Below are positions 1 through 11,639 of a stretch of 64,000 nucleotides of DNA, piece by piece. The stretch is taken from contig JAACJM010000113.1 of the NCBI GenBank assembly GCA_013368315.1, positions 124,001-188,000 of the forward strand, given 5' to 3'. The position numbers and the translations under genes are program-made. The DNA is from Tetrapyrgos nigripes (Eukaryota; Basidiomycota; Agaricomycetes; Agaricales; Campanellaceae). Positions within the stretch are counted from its first letter, which is position 1, and each line of letters starts with the position of its first letter. Under the pieces are notes generated by a model. The model searched no databases. It saw only the letters and a list, made by a program, of their open reading frames with translations, and was not told where the DNA came from.

Positions 1-751
1 GCGTACAGATGTAAGGATGATTGAGCTCCGTATATACAAGATATACTCACAACCTTTCCCATCCTATTCAGATCCTCCAAGCTGTCAGCAAGAAGATTTC
101 CTTATCTCCTTCGGTGGACCTCCAACATGTTGCAGAAGCCACTGAAGGCTTCTCTGGTGCAGATCTGCAAGCACTCATGTACAATGCCCATCTGGAGGTC
201 GTCAACGAATCTATAGCATCTTCTGATTCTCCGGAAAAGAGTATCTCAGTCAGTGATGAAACGCCTGTGAAATACATGACAATTGGTAGTCAATCAAAAA
301 GCAACTAGGAGTAAAGCGGAGGAGGCCGCGTTGCAGCAACGGGTAGGAGAGTTACTCTTGTTCTCTGACTTATCCTGACCCTTGGCCTGGTTAGTTGCGA
401 CAAATTCAACTTGCCCATCAACCTAGGCAGGAAAAGGCCAAGGATTCAGTGAAGACAAGTGCCACTCCTCGCAAGGTGCGTGAAATCAGTACAAGAGTAG
501 TGGTTGTGCTAAAAACAGTTGGAGGATATTACCGAGGCACATATCCTCAAGGTTCTCAAAACGACTCGACCTTCGGTTTCACCAGAGGAACGACGTCGGC
601 TTGATCGGATGTAAGTCTTTCACGCCAGACATTGTCTCTGCCAGGCTAACACTAGCTTAACAGATACCAAGCTTTCATGTCTGACCGGAGTGGCGAGCTG
701 CCAGTCCCACCTGAAGGTGAAGGGGTTGGTATCCGAGCTACGCTCGCTTGA
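1..751 (+). CDS. PEX1: Peroxisomal AAA-ATPase PEX1, C-terminal end (partial)
   Basis: This is the 3' end of PEX1, the AAA-ATPase that works with PEX6 to pull the receptor PEX5 out of the peroxisome membrane. The window opens in an exon that ends near base 10, and the next exon starts at 72. The diagnostic stretch is GFSGADLQALMYNAH, the end of the second AAA domain, followed by an acidic linker, a LEDITEAH segment and a tail with VSPEERRRLDR. The remaining exons are joined by introns at about 350-411 and 475-522 and at 610-663, and the stop is TGA at 749-751. One oddity is a run of five A at 296-300 that throws the frame into a stop at 306; with four A the reading continues as SKATRSKAEEAALQQR. 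That is either a one-base homopolymer error in the assembly or a real frameshift. Identification is firm; integrity is not. Confidence 0.88.
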
Positions 752-894
752 AAACATCCTTCTATTGTTATGATCCATTCACAATTACATCCATGTTTTA
801 CTTCTCTTCGGATATACCTGACTACTGGATAGACTAGAATTTCTGAAAATCGACGGATTGCTTCCGTTTCTACGAAGCCTACTCATGGTACGCA

Positions 895-2990
895 TCAGTC
901 AAGGCTAGGAGCAGCGTCCTGCTTCCAGCTCTCTATGGCAAGGCGAGCTTCGTGCGTCAATATCTCAAAAGCCTTGTCAACGTGCTCCTCCTGCGTCCTG
1001 GGGCTTCCCACGGAAAATCGTATACAGAATGAGCCATCCAGCACTGTCTGTGTAAGTAAAACTTCCTTTCGCGCGGAGATGCGTCCGTAGAAAAGCCTGT
1101 TGAGATTGTTCAAAGACTCCTCCGGCAGGGCTTCGTTAGGCTGCTTTGGTTCAATCCGGAATACCGCTAGAGCGAGTGAAGGTGGAGCGACGAGCTGGAG
1201 GAGGTCTGAGGAAGAAACATGTTCGACAAATCGTTCCCTCAGACTGACGAGCTAAGCAAAAGTTAGCATCATGCTGGTAACTGATATTTCTAGGTACATA
1301 CCTTCCGGATGTACTTCTGGAAACCCTCCACACCATAACCACGCAAGACGAACCATAACTTCACCGAACGATAACGGCGGCCAAGTCCAATATGCCAGTT
1401 TCTATACTCGATGGTGGTTCCTGGTTCCAGCTAGTCAATCTACAGCTACGAATCGGACTTGGAACGAAGAGATACTAACCAGCATCTCCAGCTGCTGTTC
1501 GCAAGAAGGGCGGATTGACATCAAGTGCATCGGTGAGGTACTTGCGATTCCGGACCCATAATGGAGAGGTATCAAAGTTCACCAAGCCCATCTGATAGAT
1601 AATTCTTAACAAAACGCATCGGAGGGATTTTGTTTCAACTCACTTTGTGGAAATTGGTGCTGTATGAATCCGCAATCTCATTAATCTCGTTCAGATAAAA
1701 CTTGTCCCGGTACTCAGGGCAGACCAAAGATAATCCAGCCCAAGCAGCATCGACGTGAATTTTGAGTTCAGGGTAATCAAGCACTGCAGCTCTTTTCGTC
1801 AAAACACAAGATTGCAAGGTTAAGAGGATGCAATGACATACCGACTTCTTTGATTTCGGCAAGATTATCCACGGCACCAGAGGATGTCGTTCCGACAGTA
1901 GCAACTGTGAAAAAAAGGAATCAGTCAGTGACGCAAGGCTAAAGGTCAGAACTGCAATTGCATCCATTCACTCAGAATAAATGGTTTTTTGCCCTTTTTC
2001 CTATCTTCCTCGAGTGCAGTACGCAGTGTATCGCCTCTCAGTGAAAATTTATCCTCTCGCTTGACCTCTAAAGCACGAGTGGAGAGTCCAAGGACCATAG
2101 CTGATTTAACACCAAGCGAATGGGTCTGCGTCGTCGTGTATATAACCAGGTCCTCAAGCTTCGCGTCGGGAAATTGGGCCGTATATGTGGATCTGGCTGC
2201 TATGATGGCTACAAGAGCACTGTCGGAAGCTGTATTCTACACAGATGTCAAGTAAGGCAAGAGTGGATTCTCTTAGAGTACACACCTGGATGCAAGAACC
2301 TCCGGTCCCAGACGAGTTAAGGAATGCAGGACTAAGACCGAACATTTGAGCAGCCCAGTCAAGAACTATTGATTCCAGCTCTGTGCATGAGGGGCTCGCG
2401 GCCCACTGCAAGAAAGAAGATCAGGACTGCTTCAGAAGATACATGTAGCACAGGCTCACGTTGAATCCAGGATTGCTGACACTGCTCGAATATAAGTCAC
2501 CTAGGAGACCTTCAAAGGAGAAGCCGGTTGGGAAGTATCCGAAGAACGATGGATGTTGCCAGTGGGTGTATCCTTAAAAGCAAATTAGCCTCCTTTTTGA
2601 ACGACCTTGAAATGTTCACGTACCAGGAACTATGTACTTTTGATAGTCATCAGCAATCTGCTGAAAATCTTCCCCAGCATCCGGTGCTGCAGCTGTTCGA
2701 CGCGTTATGTCTGAGTGGACTGTGCAAGCAGATAGACTTGAAAGAAAATTTACATGGTAAAAGTGGTCTGAGATACCCCGGCTCAACCTATCGTTAAAAT
2801 CGTGAACACACAGACAATCATCAGCCGTCGGGAACTGACCTGCGACACAACGGGAAATTTGGATTGCTGCAGTTCATAATAGTAGTCGCAGATACGATCT
2901 ATAGCTTGATAACCGGCTTTCCTGAATCTAAGAGAACATTGGCAAAGAGATTGCAAAGTTTGGATATGCGACTTGCTGTTCAATGTCCAT
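895..2990 (-). CDS. Aromatic-L-amino-acid decarboxylase (PLP-dependent, group II)
   Basis: A PLP enzyme of the DOPA/tyrosine/tryptophan decarboxylase family, which removes CO2 from an aromatic amino acid to give an amine in the cytosol. The N-terminus reads MDIEQFRKAGYQAIDRICDY, the family's usual start, but only if the first intron (2928-2976) is a GC-AG intron with donor gcaagt. Later blocks are VEPGYLRPLLP, HWQHPSFFGYFP, GTGGSCIQ, VGTTSSGAVD, KIHVDAAWAG (the Asp that binds the pyridine nitrogen) and ADSYSTNFHK, whose Lys should form the Schiff base with PLP. The C-terminal exon ends in ...SWKQDAAPSLD. The total is close to the 480-500 residues usual for the family, in about nine exons. The substrate (Tyr, DOPA or Trp) cannot be told from sequence alone. 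No transporter or other amine-pathway gene lies beside it. Confidence 0.9.
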
Positions 2991-3865
2991 GTTTGAGAAT
3001 GGTCCAAACTACTGTTGGCGAGCTAGCAGTGGCGGAAGGGAACGGTATAAAAGATGTCGAATATTCGGAGCATGTGGTCGAAGAAATCCGGAACTTTGGG
3101 GAGCCGAGTCATGATGCGCTCGGTTCTCATCATACGTACTAATAGTAGTACTATCATGAAGGGAAGTTCAGAGAAGTTCAGCCCTGGGGTGACGTTCAGT
3201 TGCTATTTCAATCTCAGATATATATTCACAGGGGCCAATTTGAATATGATGCGTGACGAATTCAAAGTTCACTTTCGGTTACTGTCTCCTCCAGTGTACT
3301 CTCCCCTAGGCTGACTCAACCGCTCACATGAAGCTCGCTTACTACCTCCAGTGCACATTAATAAATGAGCTCTCGACCATTTCGAACCAAGCTGCAGTTC
3401 CTAGCCTTGGTTCAGCAGAACTCCAATATTTTCACTGTGTCGATGTCGAATTTGCCAGAATCCAATCTGTTGGGTCCAAAATGCTTCCAGACATTAGCAT
3501 AGCAGCCGAAAAACCTTTACTATTGACAAACACGTTAAAGAAGTTCTATTTCCCGACATGTACTCACATGTACTCATGGAAGTTGCATGGAAGTGAAAGT
3601 TTGATTTTTGGCTCAAAATTTGGTTGAAAAAAGGTTGGTTCATCGCACACTGGTTCAGTCCTCAATGTGATGCGTGACTGAACTTGTCTTCATGATACTA
3701 GTACAGTATGGACAGTTGATGGACCCACCGTTGGCCTGCCTGTCAAACTGACTAGTTGGCAAACAGCTGGAACGCTAATGGTGATTGACGCCCTTTGACT
3801 CCGGATTCATTGTAGATTACGTAAGATAATGTACAAAACTTCACTATTCCTACGATTCCGAACAT
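2991..3865. other. Intergenic: decarboxylase promoter side and esterase 3' side
   Basis: About 870 bases upstream of the decarboxylase and downstream of the esterase. Short open frames on the + strand (for example 3328-3627) have no recognisable motif and no intron structure. I see no gene, RNA or repeat. Confidence 0.6.
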
Positions 3866-5139
3866 TCAACTAGAAGCGCACTGCGTTATCACCTTCTCTA
3901 CGTATTCGGCCATGATGCTATGTGTCGATGCTGAAGGATATCTGCATGATTAATTATGAGTATATAGTACCTTTCCAGTCCAGATAACAACTTACTCCGA
4001 GATCCAGTAGAAGGTGTGGTCAGGGTCATCGCACGCATCGTTCAAGGACTGGTCCACGATACAAGCTCCTGGACTAGTGAAGCCGAAAGCCTCATAGCCA
4101 GGGTTTGAGCCGAGGACGCCATTCCATATCGGGTACAAGTCTGCAAAAGCGAAGGAGATGCCCATTTGAGCCTTTGCGTCTTTCAGTGCGTCAAATAAGG
4201 CTTGCTTGTAAGCCTCTCCATCAGAAGTCTTCTCCCCGCGGCCGTAGTTATCGACGAACAGGAAATTCTTGACGCCCGAGCTGAAAGTCAGATCTGCGAT
4301 GGCATAACTTATCGCTCCTGTGGTCAACGAGAAGTTCTGAAAAGTGAGATCTGCAAACAGTTAGTCAGAACCTCGAAATGGTATCGGCCAAGTGGAGACA
4401 TACCCTCCCGGTTTTCGTAATCTCTGTAAGAACACGGTCAGATCAAGTTTAACGGGCAAAGAAAAATTCTTACCTCGTTCCTACGAACACGACAAACAGG
4501 GTAGTGTCTGGGTTCACCGGCCGCGTCCTGCTGGAAAGATATGAATTGACTGGTTCCTTCGTTAGCTCCCCGCTTCGTTTGTACATTGCCAGAAAGCAAC
4601 CTACCTTGCCCCAAGAAATCTTTCTGTTGTCTCAAGGGCGAAGACATCTGGAATTCCATGGCGTCTATCACTGAGCCATTTATCTGCAATTCTGCGCTCA
4701 GTGCCAAGCATCTAGAACATTATCGAAGCTGTACTTACAGCGTAGTCATGGAGCGTTGCGCCAGCTACGTTTGCAAGATTCTCCACCCACAGTTTCCCAT
4801 TGCTTATTCGTCCTCCAGCAGAAGGATTAGGTGGTACAATGTCCGCAGGAGCAAGAGCTGAACCATCTGCCACCCCTCCAGACGTGTACGAATCCTGCGC
4901 ACAAGGGTCTTATTAGTATCTCATAACGGCGAAAAAAAACCAACGCTTACCCCAAAAGCGACGATCGTATCAAAAGAACTGAGGTCTTTCAGTCCAGCAT
5001 TGACGCTCGCTGGGGCCCCAGCCAGAGTTCCGCAGTTTGGACTGACGGCCAGACGCACACTGCTCTGTCGAGGAAGAACTGATGGTGAAGCATTCGAACC
5101 CGCTAGAAAGGCTGCGAGTAAGCTAAAGAAGAGTTTCAT
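3866..5139 (-). CDS. Secreted SGNH-hydrolase, CE16-like acetylesterase
   Basis: A secreted esterase of the GDSL/SGNH fold, closest in layout to fungal CE16 acetylesterases, which remove acetyl groups from xylan-derived sugars. The start MKLFFSLLAAFLAGSNAS is a clear signal peptide with an APSVLPR-like pro-region. Block I is AFGDSYTSGG, with the nucleophile Ser split by an intron just before Asp. It continues with WVENLANVAGATLHDYA. Block V reads DPDHTFYWISEYPSASTHS, with the last Asp/His pair in the final exons, followed by the tail VEKVITQCASS and TGA at 3866. It has about seven exons. The oxyanion block, normally G-x-N-D, here reads VGTRDYENRE, so the usual Asn is Arg; this sits on an exon join, so a different splice is possible. 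It lies next to GH51 sequence, which fits a role in hemicellulose side-chain removal. Confidence 0.8.
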
Positions 5140-5408
5140 CCTGATACAAAGTAGTGGGCGTCTTGGAGAGGCTAACTTTTTCGAAAGCTTTTTATACAGC
5201 TACCGTGAACCGAAGACCCAGGTCGGGACACCCATACCATGTCATAGTGCAGATGGAACGAAGCTAGATGGGGACGAGCATTCAACGAGGAAGACCGATT
5301 ACATGACGCACGCCATACGATTTTCCTGCATTTTGCCGTTCTATATTCACTCTACGACAGCTATAATCCGAGAGATAGAACGATATGTATCAGCTCTGTC
5401 CCAAGGCT
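5140..5408. other. Intergenic, esterase promoter
   Basis: Short upstream region of the esterase gene. No further gene or repeat is visible before the duplicated GH51 segment begins near 5409. Confidence 0.5.
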
Positions 5409-6477
5409 GTCGAGCCGGCGAAACGAGTAATGAATATTTCTGGACATGTGCTTCATCCTTGTGAGATCATCTCTATTGACAGTGAGTACAATATGCGTAT
5501 AGAATCTTCTCTGTTTCGTGCTTTGGAGCTTCTTACCGCTACTCAAAGGTGTGGAATCATGCCCAGGAACCTTCAGATCGAGGACGGTTAGGATTGTAAC
5601 GCTAGGAGCAGAGAACGTGTAATTGGACTTGTCCAAGATTGGTATTGCAGCGGAAAATGGTATGGGTGCGATGAGGTTCTTGAGGGTATTGGAGATATTG
5701 AATGCCCAAAGACTAATGTCAATGACAATGTAGCAAGTGTGAGTGAAATGTTCACAACGAGGTCCTATTCGTCCGTTGTTGGCAACTTTTTTCAGAGAAA
5801 AACAATCAGTTCGGGTACAATCGCACCAAAAGAATGAACGGCTAACTCCAAGGGCTCTACGTCACTCTCATTGTGGTAAGTAGCTGACCAAGATAGCGGA
5901 ACTGTCGAAGTAGCCAAAGAACATCTAAAACATACGTTGAATAAGACTAGATCCGAGTTATACATAGTAACTCGTGGGCCTGACAAGCCTACTAGCATCA
6001 AAGGTGACTATATTGGGAGTCCGCTTGGCACTGGACAAGCAGTTAGTCCGAGTACAATACTGACACGCAGGATAAACTGACCTGGTAGTTATTATGAATG
6101 TTCTTAAAACTGTAAGTGACAGAAAGTTGCAACCTAGAGTAGGAAGAATATCGGAATGATTAGGTACCTAACGAACAGTAAGCTATAAGGAGTCCGTGAA
6201 CAGACAACCAGGATACGTACACCAGACCACGTCACGGTGCAGCTTCAGCGACAGATCCTAGCAGCGTTCGTTGGATATTGCATCCAAGGTGCCCAAAGCA
6301 TTTGAATCATTGGTGGATATGACTGAGTCTTTGTTAAAGTCAGAACAGTCTGCAGAATAGCGGAAATCATTTGTGAGCCTACATTGGACTCCTTTAAGGA
6401 AAACTAACCGCCTAAAAGTCTCATTCCATTTCCATCTTGTATCCCAGCTAGTGCCCTGCCAAACAGTGAGCATCGAC
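5409..6477 (-). pseudogene. Truncated, internally deleted copy of the GH51 gene
   Basis: This segment is a decayed duplicate of 8227-10417, part of the intact GH51 gene, in the same orientation. Similarity starts in the 3' flank (shared core ggcgaaac.tgtaatgaa near 5413 and 8231), runs through the C-terminal exons (KSNYTFSAPSVTILTV here against KFNYTFPATSVTVLTV in the intact gene) and includes intron sequence such as agcatcaaaggtgactat. Near 6365 it jumps from the equivalent of about 9346 to the equivalent of about 10307, so roughly 960 bases are missing. The missing part holds both catalytic motifs, GNED and GEYA. No open frame spans the copy and it has no start region. It is therefore a tandem-duplication remnant and not an enzyme gene. 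Confidence 0.85.
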
Positions 6478-6842
6478 TCCCTTCAAAGGGCGATCAAAGC
6501 GGTTGCCCACTCTGGAAAGAGTCCGAAAGAAAAAGAGGAGTCTTGACCATATGCTCATAAAAGTCTCAGCATTGAAGCTTGAAGAGCAGCTTCATCGATA
6601 TATCACTGTCAAAAGCCTACGAAATGGCAATTCGGTAAACTCGGGAGGCTGACAACACCGCACTATCGTAAGCTATAGGACCTGAAGACCGATACTGAAC
6701 ATTGAGGAAGGCGATTAAGAATGGACAACAAAAGGAATCTCCTTCTCTTTCTATTTTTGTGTTGTTTTCCTTGTGTTCCCGTTCTCCGTTAAAAGAAGGA
6801 AAAAAAGCGTTCTTATAAAAACTCGCACTCGTCCTTTTGGTC
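6478..6842. other. Intergenic, no gene seen
   Basis: The stretch lies between the GH51 remnant and the stop of the next gene. A second minus-strand frame (6617-6985) overlaps the end of the peroxin-like gene and could be used if that gene has an unseen 3' intron; no motif supports it. Confidence 0.4.
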
Positions 6843-7757
6843 CTAGTCCCGTGGATTGAACCTAAAAATGCGCCATAAATATGTGCAGGAAGGGTGAATG
6901 CTGAGGTTGGCGGGAACGCAATGCTGAAAGTGAAGGAACAGGAGATATATATCGGGGTTGGATGATAGAATAGGTAGTGCGACAACCAGAAAAGCGATTA
7001 GACGCGTAGGAATGAATGGAGAGACAAACAGAATTAAGGTTATGAGGAGAGTGAGGATGGAAAGAAGTGTTGTAGGGAGTGATGACGGAGAGGATAAAGA
7101 GAGTTGGGACAGGACCGGCGTAATGGATGCATAGGCATCTGCGTACAACCCCATGAGATTTTGGATGGCTTTGAGATTGCCTTGATAGTTTACGCTATTT
7201 TCCGCTACTGTGTTGGGTGGAGAAAAGTCGGGTTCATTGTTGGTTGTAGATGAAAGTGTGAAAGAGACTGCTGGAGGAGGAAGGCGACGCTGTGGGAGCT
7301 GTGCGGTGGAAAGGACGTTGCAGCCCAGTATCACCAATGGGAAGACAAATAAAAGTTGTGGAAATGTGCATATGAACGCGTAAACGCATAAAAGCGCAGT
7401 AGTGGGTTTCCAACCCCTCTTCCAAGTGACGAGTTCTTCTACGCGATCCTGAAACCAGAAAAAAGGCCCTACGCGTTCGACAAAGCGCTTGAAGTTGACT
7501 GTGGTGGTTTGGATGGAAAGAGGATCTTTGTTGGAAAGTAAGACTGATTTTGCCTGTTTACGACGAGGATTGTAGCCCGCATCTTCGGAAGGAATGGTGG
7601 ACGATAGGAGGAGTTGGGGAAGAATGGAGAATGATGTTGGGAGGGAGGAGGAGGAGGAGGAGGATGTAGTGGGCAGCTTGGATGCAAGTGTCGTACGTTG
7701 TTCTTTTGCGTCTAGTCGCGTTGCAGTGGATGGTATCACGACGTAGGACAGAGCCAT
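6843..7757 (-). CDS. PEX28-32-like peroxisomal membrane protein
   Basis: A 304-residue protein readable as one exon. Residues 1-80 are rich in Ser and low-complexity. From about residue 85 the sequence FVERVGPFFWFQDRVEELV is followed by TWKRGWKPTTALLCVYAFIC and a hydrophobic run. This matches the start of the integral membrane 'peroxin/dysferlin-associated' domain of the yeast Pex28-Pex32 and Pex24/Pex30 group, where a WR/WK-x-P segment precedes paired hydrophobic hairpins. A second hydrophobic pair lies at about residues 230-270 (TTLLSILTLLITLILFVSPF and following). These proteins sit in ER and peroxisome membranes and control peroxisome number and ER contact. The usual C-terminal dysferlin-like (DysF) part is absent, so this is a short family member. 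The last ~30 residues look unusual and the 3' end may be mis-set by an intron I could not place. Confidence 0.65.
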   Translation of the reverse strand: MALSYVVIPSTATRLDAKEQRTTLASKLPTTSSSSSSSLPTSFSILPQLLLSSTIPSEDAGYNPRRKQAKSVLLSNKDPLSIQTTTVNFKRFVERVGPFFWFQDRVEELVTWKRGWKPTTALLCVYAFICTFPQLLFVFPLVILGCNVLSTAQLPQRRLPPPAVSFTLSSTTNNEPDFSPPNTVAENSVNYQGNLKAIQNLMGLYADAYASITPVLSQLSLSSPSSLPTTLLSILTLLITLILFVSPFIPTRLIAFLVVALPILSSNPDIYLLFLHFQHCVPANLSIHPSCTYLWRIFRFNPRD

Positions 7758-8386
7758 GATTATGTCATCTTTGGCACTTTAGCTCCTGCGAAGGTGGTAC
7801 TACTGGTAGAGAGTCTCATGAAGAATCATAAAGCTTGTACATCTTTATATGTCCTTTACGAGTCCTCCCATTTTTGTCTTTTCTAGACTTCAAAAATCCA
7901 GAGGACCCGGATGGTACATCCTTTGAAACCCGGAGAAGTACCCTTGGACCTTGGGTCGTGCTAGAATATCCTAATACAGGTGCTTCGGAAAAGTAGATGT
8001 TTTTTGCAGTCTATCATCCTTCCCAAAATGCGTCGGTGTCGTCATGGCATGTTCAGTGCTCAGATTTCACGCACTAGATACCTAGACATAATCCCCAATG
8101 CAACTTGAAGTTGAGGGCGACATGGCTGGCAGTTTTTGGAGATCCAGCTACCAGTAGCAGCTGTATGCGCGTCCATTCCACGCCTGAACTAGAAGCAGAA
8201 TGTCTTCTTTGCGAAAGATGCATTATCGTCGGCGAAACATGTAATGAACATTTTGGGACATGCCGGTCATCTTGTGAAAATCATCTTTATTGCCAGTAAT
8301 GAGTATATCATGCGTACAGAACTTTCTTTCGTGTTTTGAAGCTGTTTACGGTCACTCGAGTGCATGGTTTCATGTCCAGCATCCCT
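7758..8386. other. Intergenic: peroxin promoter and GH51 3' flank
   Basis: Upstream region of the peroxin-like gene followed by the 3' flank of GH51. Bases 8227-8386 are shared with 5409-5582 as part of the segment duplication. No gene is visible. Confidence 0.6.
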
Positions 8387-11300
8387 TCAGACCACCAACT
8401 TGGGACTCTGCACGGTAAGAACAGTAACGCTGGTTGCAGGGAACGTGTAGTTGAACTTGTCTAAGATCGGTATTGCGGCGGAAAATGGTACGGGAATGAT
8501 GAGGTCAGGTTCTTCGAGGGTATTCGAGGTATTGAACTGTCCAAAGACTGCTGTCAATGGCGGCGTAGCAAGTGTAACCGCGTGAATATGCCCTGTCGAA
8601 GGGAAATCGAGGAAAATGTTGGCGACGAGGTCTTGTTCGCCCGTGTTCGCCACCTTTTTCCAGAGAGAAATGTCAGGTCAAGTATGTACAACAATGATAG
8701 CACCAAATGAACGAAGAATTACCTTCAAGAACACTACGTCGCTCTCATTGTTATAACTAGCGGACCAGAACAGCGGGGCTGTATCATTAGATGGTGTAGG
8801 AGAAGTAGCCAGAGAATGCGTGCCCTTATTCACAGAGAACATCTGAAACATACGTTGAACAAGACTCTAGATCCGAGAAGGAACGGAACGCGTGCCTGTT
8901 GTACATAGTAGCTCGTGGACCTGGCAAGCCGACTAGCATCAAAGGTGACTATATCGGGAGTCCACTAGACAAGGACTCAGCCCGAGTACAATACACGGAG
9001 GGTAAACTGACCTGGAATTCATGAATGTTCTGGAAACTGTAATTGACAGAAAAGTCAGTTCCAAGGTACTACTATGAAGAACGTCAGGATTGGTACCTAG
9101 GGGCATCTAATGTTGACAACCGATAACTTAGAATCCGCGAACAAACGGTCACAACACGTACACGCAGCGGCAAAAACCACGTCAGAATTTCTTTCTAATC
9201 CAGTCATGAATGCGGCTTCAGCAACGGATCCTAGCAGCGTTGGATATTGCAGTCGCCCTTGGTCGAGCGTTCCCAAAGCATTGGAATCATTGGTGGATGT
9301 GACTAATTGCTAAAGTCAAGATAGTCTGGAGAACAGGCATAAAATCGGAAACATACCGGCATACTCGCCGATAAACCACTTGGTCTGATTCCTTGGATAA
9401 GAATCAAAAAAGAAAGCATTAGCCTTGAACCAAGAAGGAGAATTGTACTGGTGGAAGTCAACTGGATAGACGGTACACGTCAGAAAGATTCATTGCTCCA
9501 GCATCTACACTATACTTACTCCTCTTATACGGTGGGTTCAAAGCCGTCGAAGGAAGCGTCGTTGCAATGAATTCCATCTGCGGAAATTTGGCACTAATTG
9601 CGTCGACGAATGCTTGCCACCTGTACGCTGCATATCTGGACATATTGTCAGATCATATATCGGTTGATATCAAGCCACACTCACGAATCCGCTTGAAAAT
9701 TGTCTTCATTACCGCTGCGAAATAGTTGCTCAGTGCATTGCACCAGGTTCAGTTTTGAATAACTCACATTTCGATAAGTCTCAAAGCGTAAGGCTCTTCA
9801 CGTCCCAGACTTGCTCGAACACTGCCCCATTGTGTGCTAGTATCTCCTACGATAAATTCGATCTCGTTGAGGACATCGTCAACGTAGGGTTGAAGATCAG
9901 CTTCAGGGACTACAGGCCAAGTAGCAAAATCTGAATAATTCTGAATTGAGATCCCGGCCCAGATACCTAAAGGATGTTTAGATTCTAGAATCAGCAGTAT
10001 TTAGAGTGGCTGACCGAGAATTAGTTCCTAGCATGGTAAATGAATGTCAGAAATGAAGAGAAAGAAAGAAAGAAGAGTTTATTCCTACTGCGCCTATATC
10101 TTCAGCCCAGTTTAGGTATTCCATCAGACCCTGCAAAATTCTGTTCAGAAACAGATCTCGACTGATCAGCAACAATGAGCATACCACTCCATCGGTATTT
10201 GGGTAGTCTGTGATGAAAGTTAACATATGCAAGAAATACTCTAATCTTAAAGCACCCACTCCAGTCTCCAATACGTCCGGGTCTATCCTCCAATCTGCAA
10301 ACCATCATTTGTGAGCATACATTGGTCTTCTTGATCCAGGGAGGAGAACCGACCGCCCGATAGTCTCATTCCATTTCCATCTTCCATCCCAGCTACTACC
10401 CTGTCAAATGATGAGCATGAACATCCTCTTCCTGAGAAGAAAAGAATTCACTTCCACATTGTTACCTCCGAACCTAAAAACTCCGGGATCAGTGTCAACA
10501 AACAACTGGGCCAGGTCAATCCGCATGCCATTCTCTCGGCCTTTGAAAGTGGGAGGGAATAAAGAGAACATCCCAAAGTGCAAAGTCTTCCCAGCTGTTG
10601 CTTTGCCGTCCAAGACCACACTGAAAACGTTGTTGTCGTTCGGAGCTGATACTTTGGGCTCAAACTCGAAGGTGAATTTCTTCCATGAATTCGAAATGCC
10701 TTGAAGAGTTTGAGACGCAAAGGTTGTCCCACGTGCGGATTTTAAAGATACGGTGATTGGACCGTTGTAAGAGTCGGATTTAGCATAGAGTGAGCCTTTG
10801 TAGGCCCATCCTTCTTGCACTTTGATCCCTGTTGGTCCCCAGTATCAGAGAACGTGCTATTGAAAACAGAGACGCAGCAGACACACCCCAGTATCCGGTG
10901 TTCTCAAATCCAATAGGTCCTGACACGGCTTTAGGGATCTTGACTTCCAAACTGTTCGGTAAAGCATCAGATACGCCTTCGGTCTTTGAGGTCACGGAGA
11001 GGCGGGCTCCATTATACGACTGCCATGCGTACAAGCTGAAGAAAGGCGTCAGTGCGTGAGGTCGCGACGCGAAATGTGAATCAAACTGACGCGTTTTGAG
11101 TTCCTGGTATGACTCCTTGAAAAGCTCGGTTCTGCAATAGTTCAGCTGGGAGTACATCAGTGTTGGGCTTGACCGTGGAAGACTGTAAGAACGAACCGTA
11201 GAGACCGCCATCGGTGCTGTGGTTTTGACAGTCAATAACAGGGATGGACGCGTCTTGCCAATGTTAAAGCCTGACCTGTGATTTATATCCTACGCGGGTT

Positions 11301-11511
11301 TCGCAAAAGGCCAGTTCAGCATACAAGCGAATCCTAGATCATGGCTGCAAGGACTCACTTCCCACATATATCCAAACAAAGTAGACGGGATCTCATGAGT
11401 AACATTGGTGGTGATCCGTAGTTCGAGCGCATTTGGTGCTACAATCTCTGGAGCGACCGGAGAGAAGATGCAGCACAGCAGAAGAAATTTTCCGAGGTTA
11501 CTTCTTCTCAT
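8387..11511 (-). CDS. Secreted GH51 alpha-L-arabinofuranosidase
   Basis: A glycoside hydrolase of family GH51, which removes arabinose side chains from arabinoxylan and arabinan outside the cell. The start MRRSNLGKFLLLCCIFSPVA is a signal peptide, followed by IPSTLFGYMWEDINHSTDGG and LYAELLQNRAFQG, a family hallmark. A beta-sandwich region follows (GWAYKGSLYAKSDSYNGPI, FRFGGNN), then DRPGRIGDW and GLMEYLNWAEDIGAVG of the catalytic barrel. The acid/base Glu lies in EIGNEDNF and the nucleophile Glu in WFIGEYAG. The C-terminal domain ends in VLTVQSPKLVV. The gene has at least a dozen short introns, including a 51-base one inside LY-AELLQ. Total length fits the 620-660 residues usual in fungi. 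A deleted partial copy lies 2 kb downstream. It probably works with the CE16-like esterase nearby. Confidence 0.9.
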
Positions 11512-11639
11512 AGCGAGGAATATCTTGGTGAGAATGGAAGGGGTACATCTTGCAGGCGACAGTGTTTAAAGGGGGCGTTGACATCATCTCTAACACGATG
11601 ACCATCTGAAGACGACTCATGACCTTGAAAAAGTGTTCT

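Noticed and set aside
3328..3627. Small + strand gene between the decarboxylase and the esterase
   Set aside because: No motif, no intron and no similarity to neighbours; probably chance.
5000..5464. 154-residue + strand open frame
   Set aside because: It runs antisense over the signal-peptide exon of the esterase and into its promoter, with no motif of its own.
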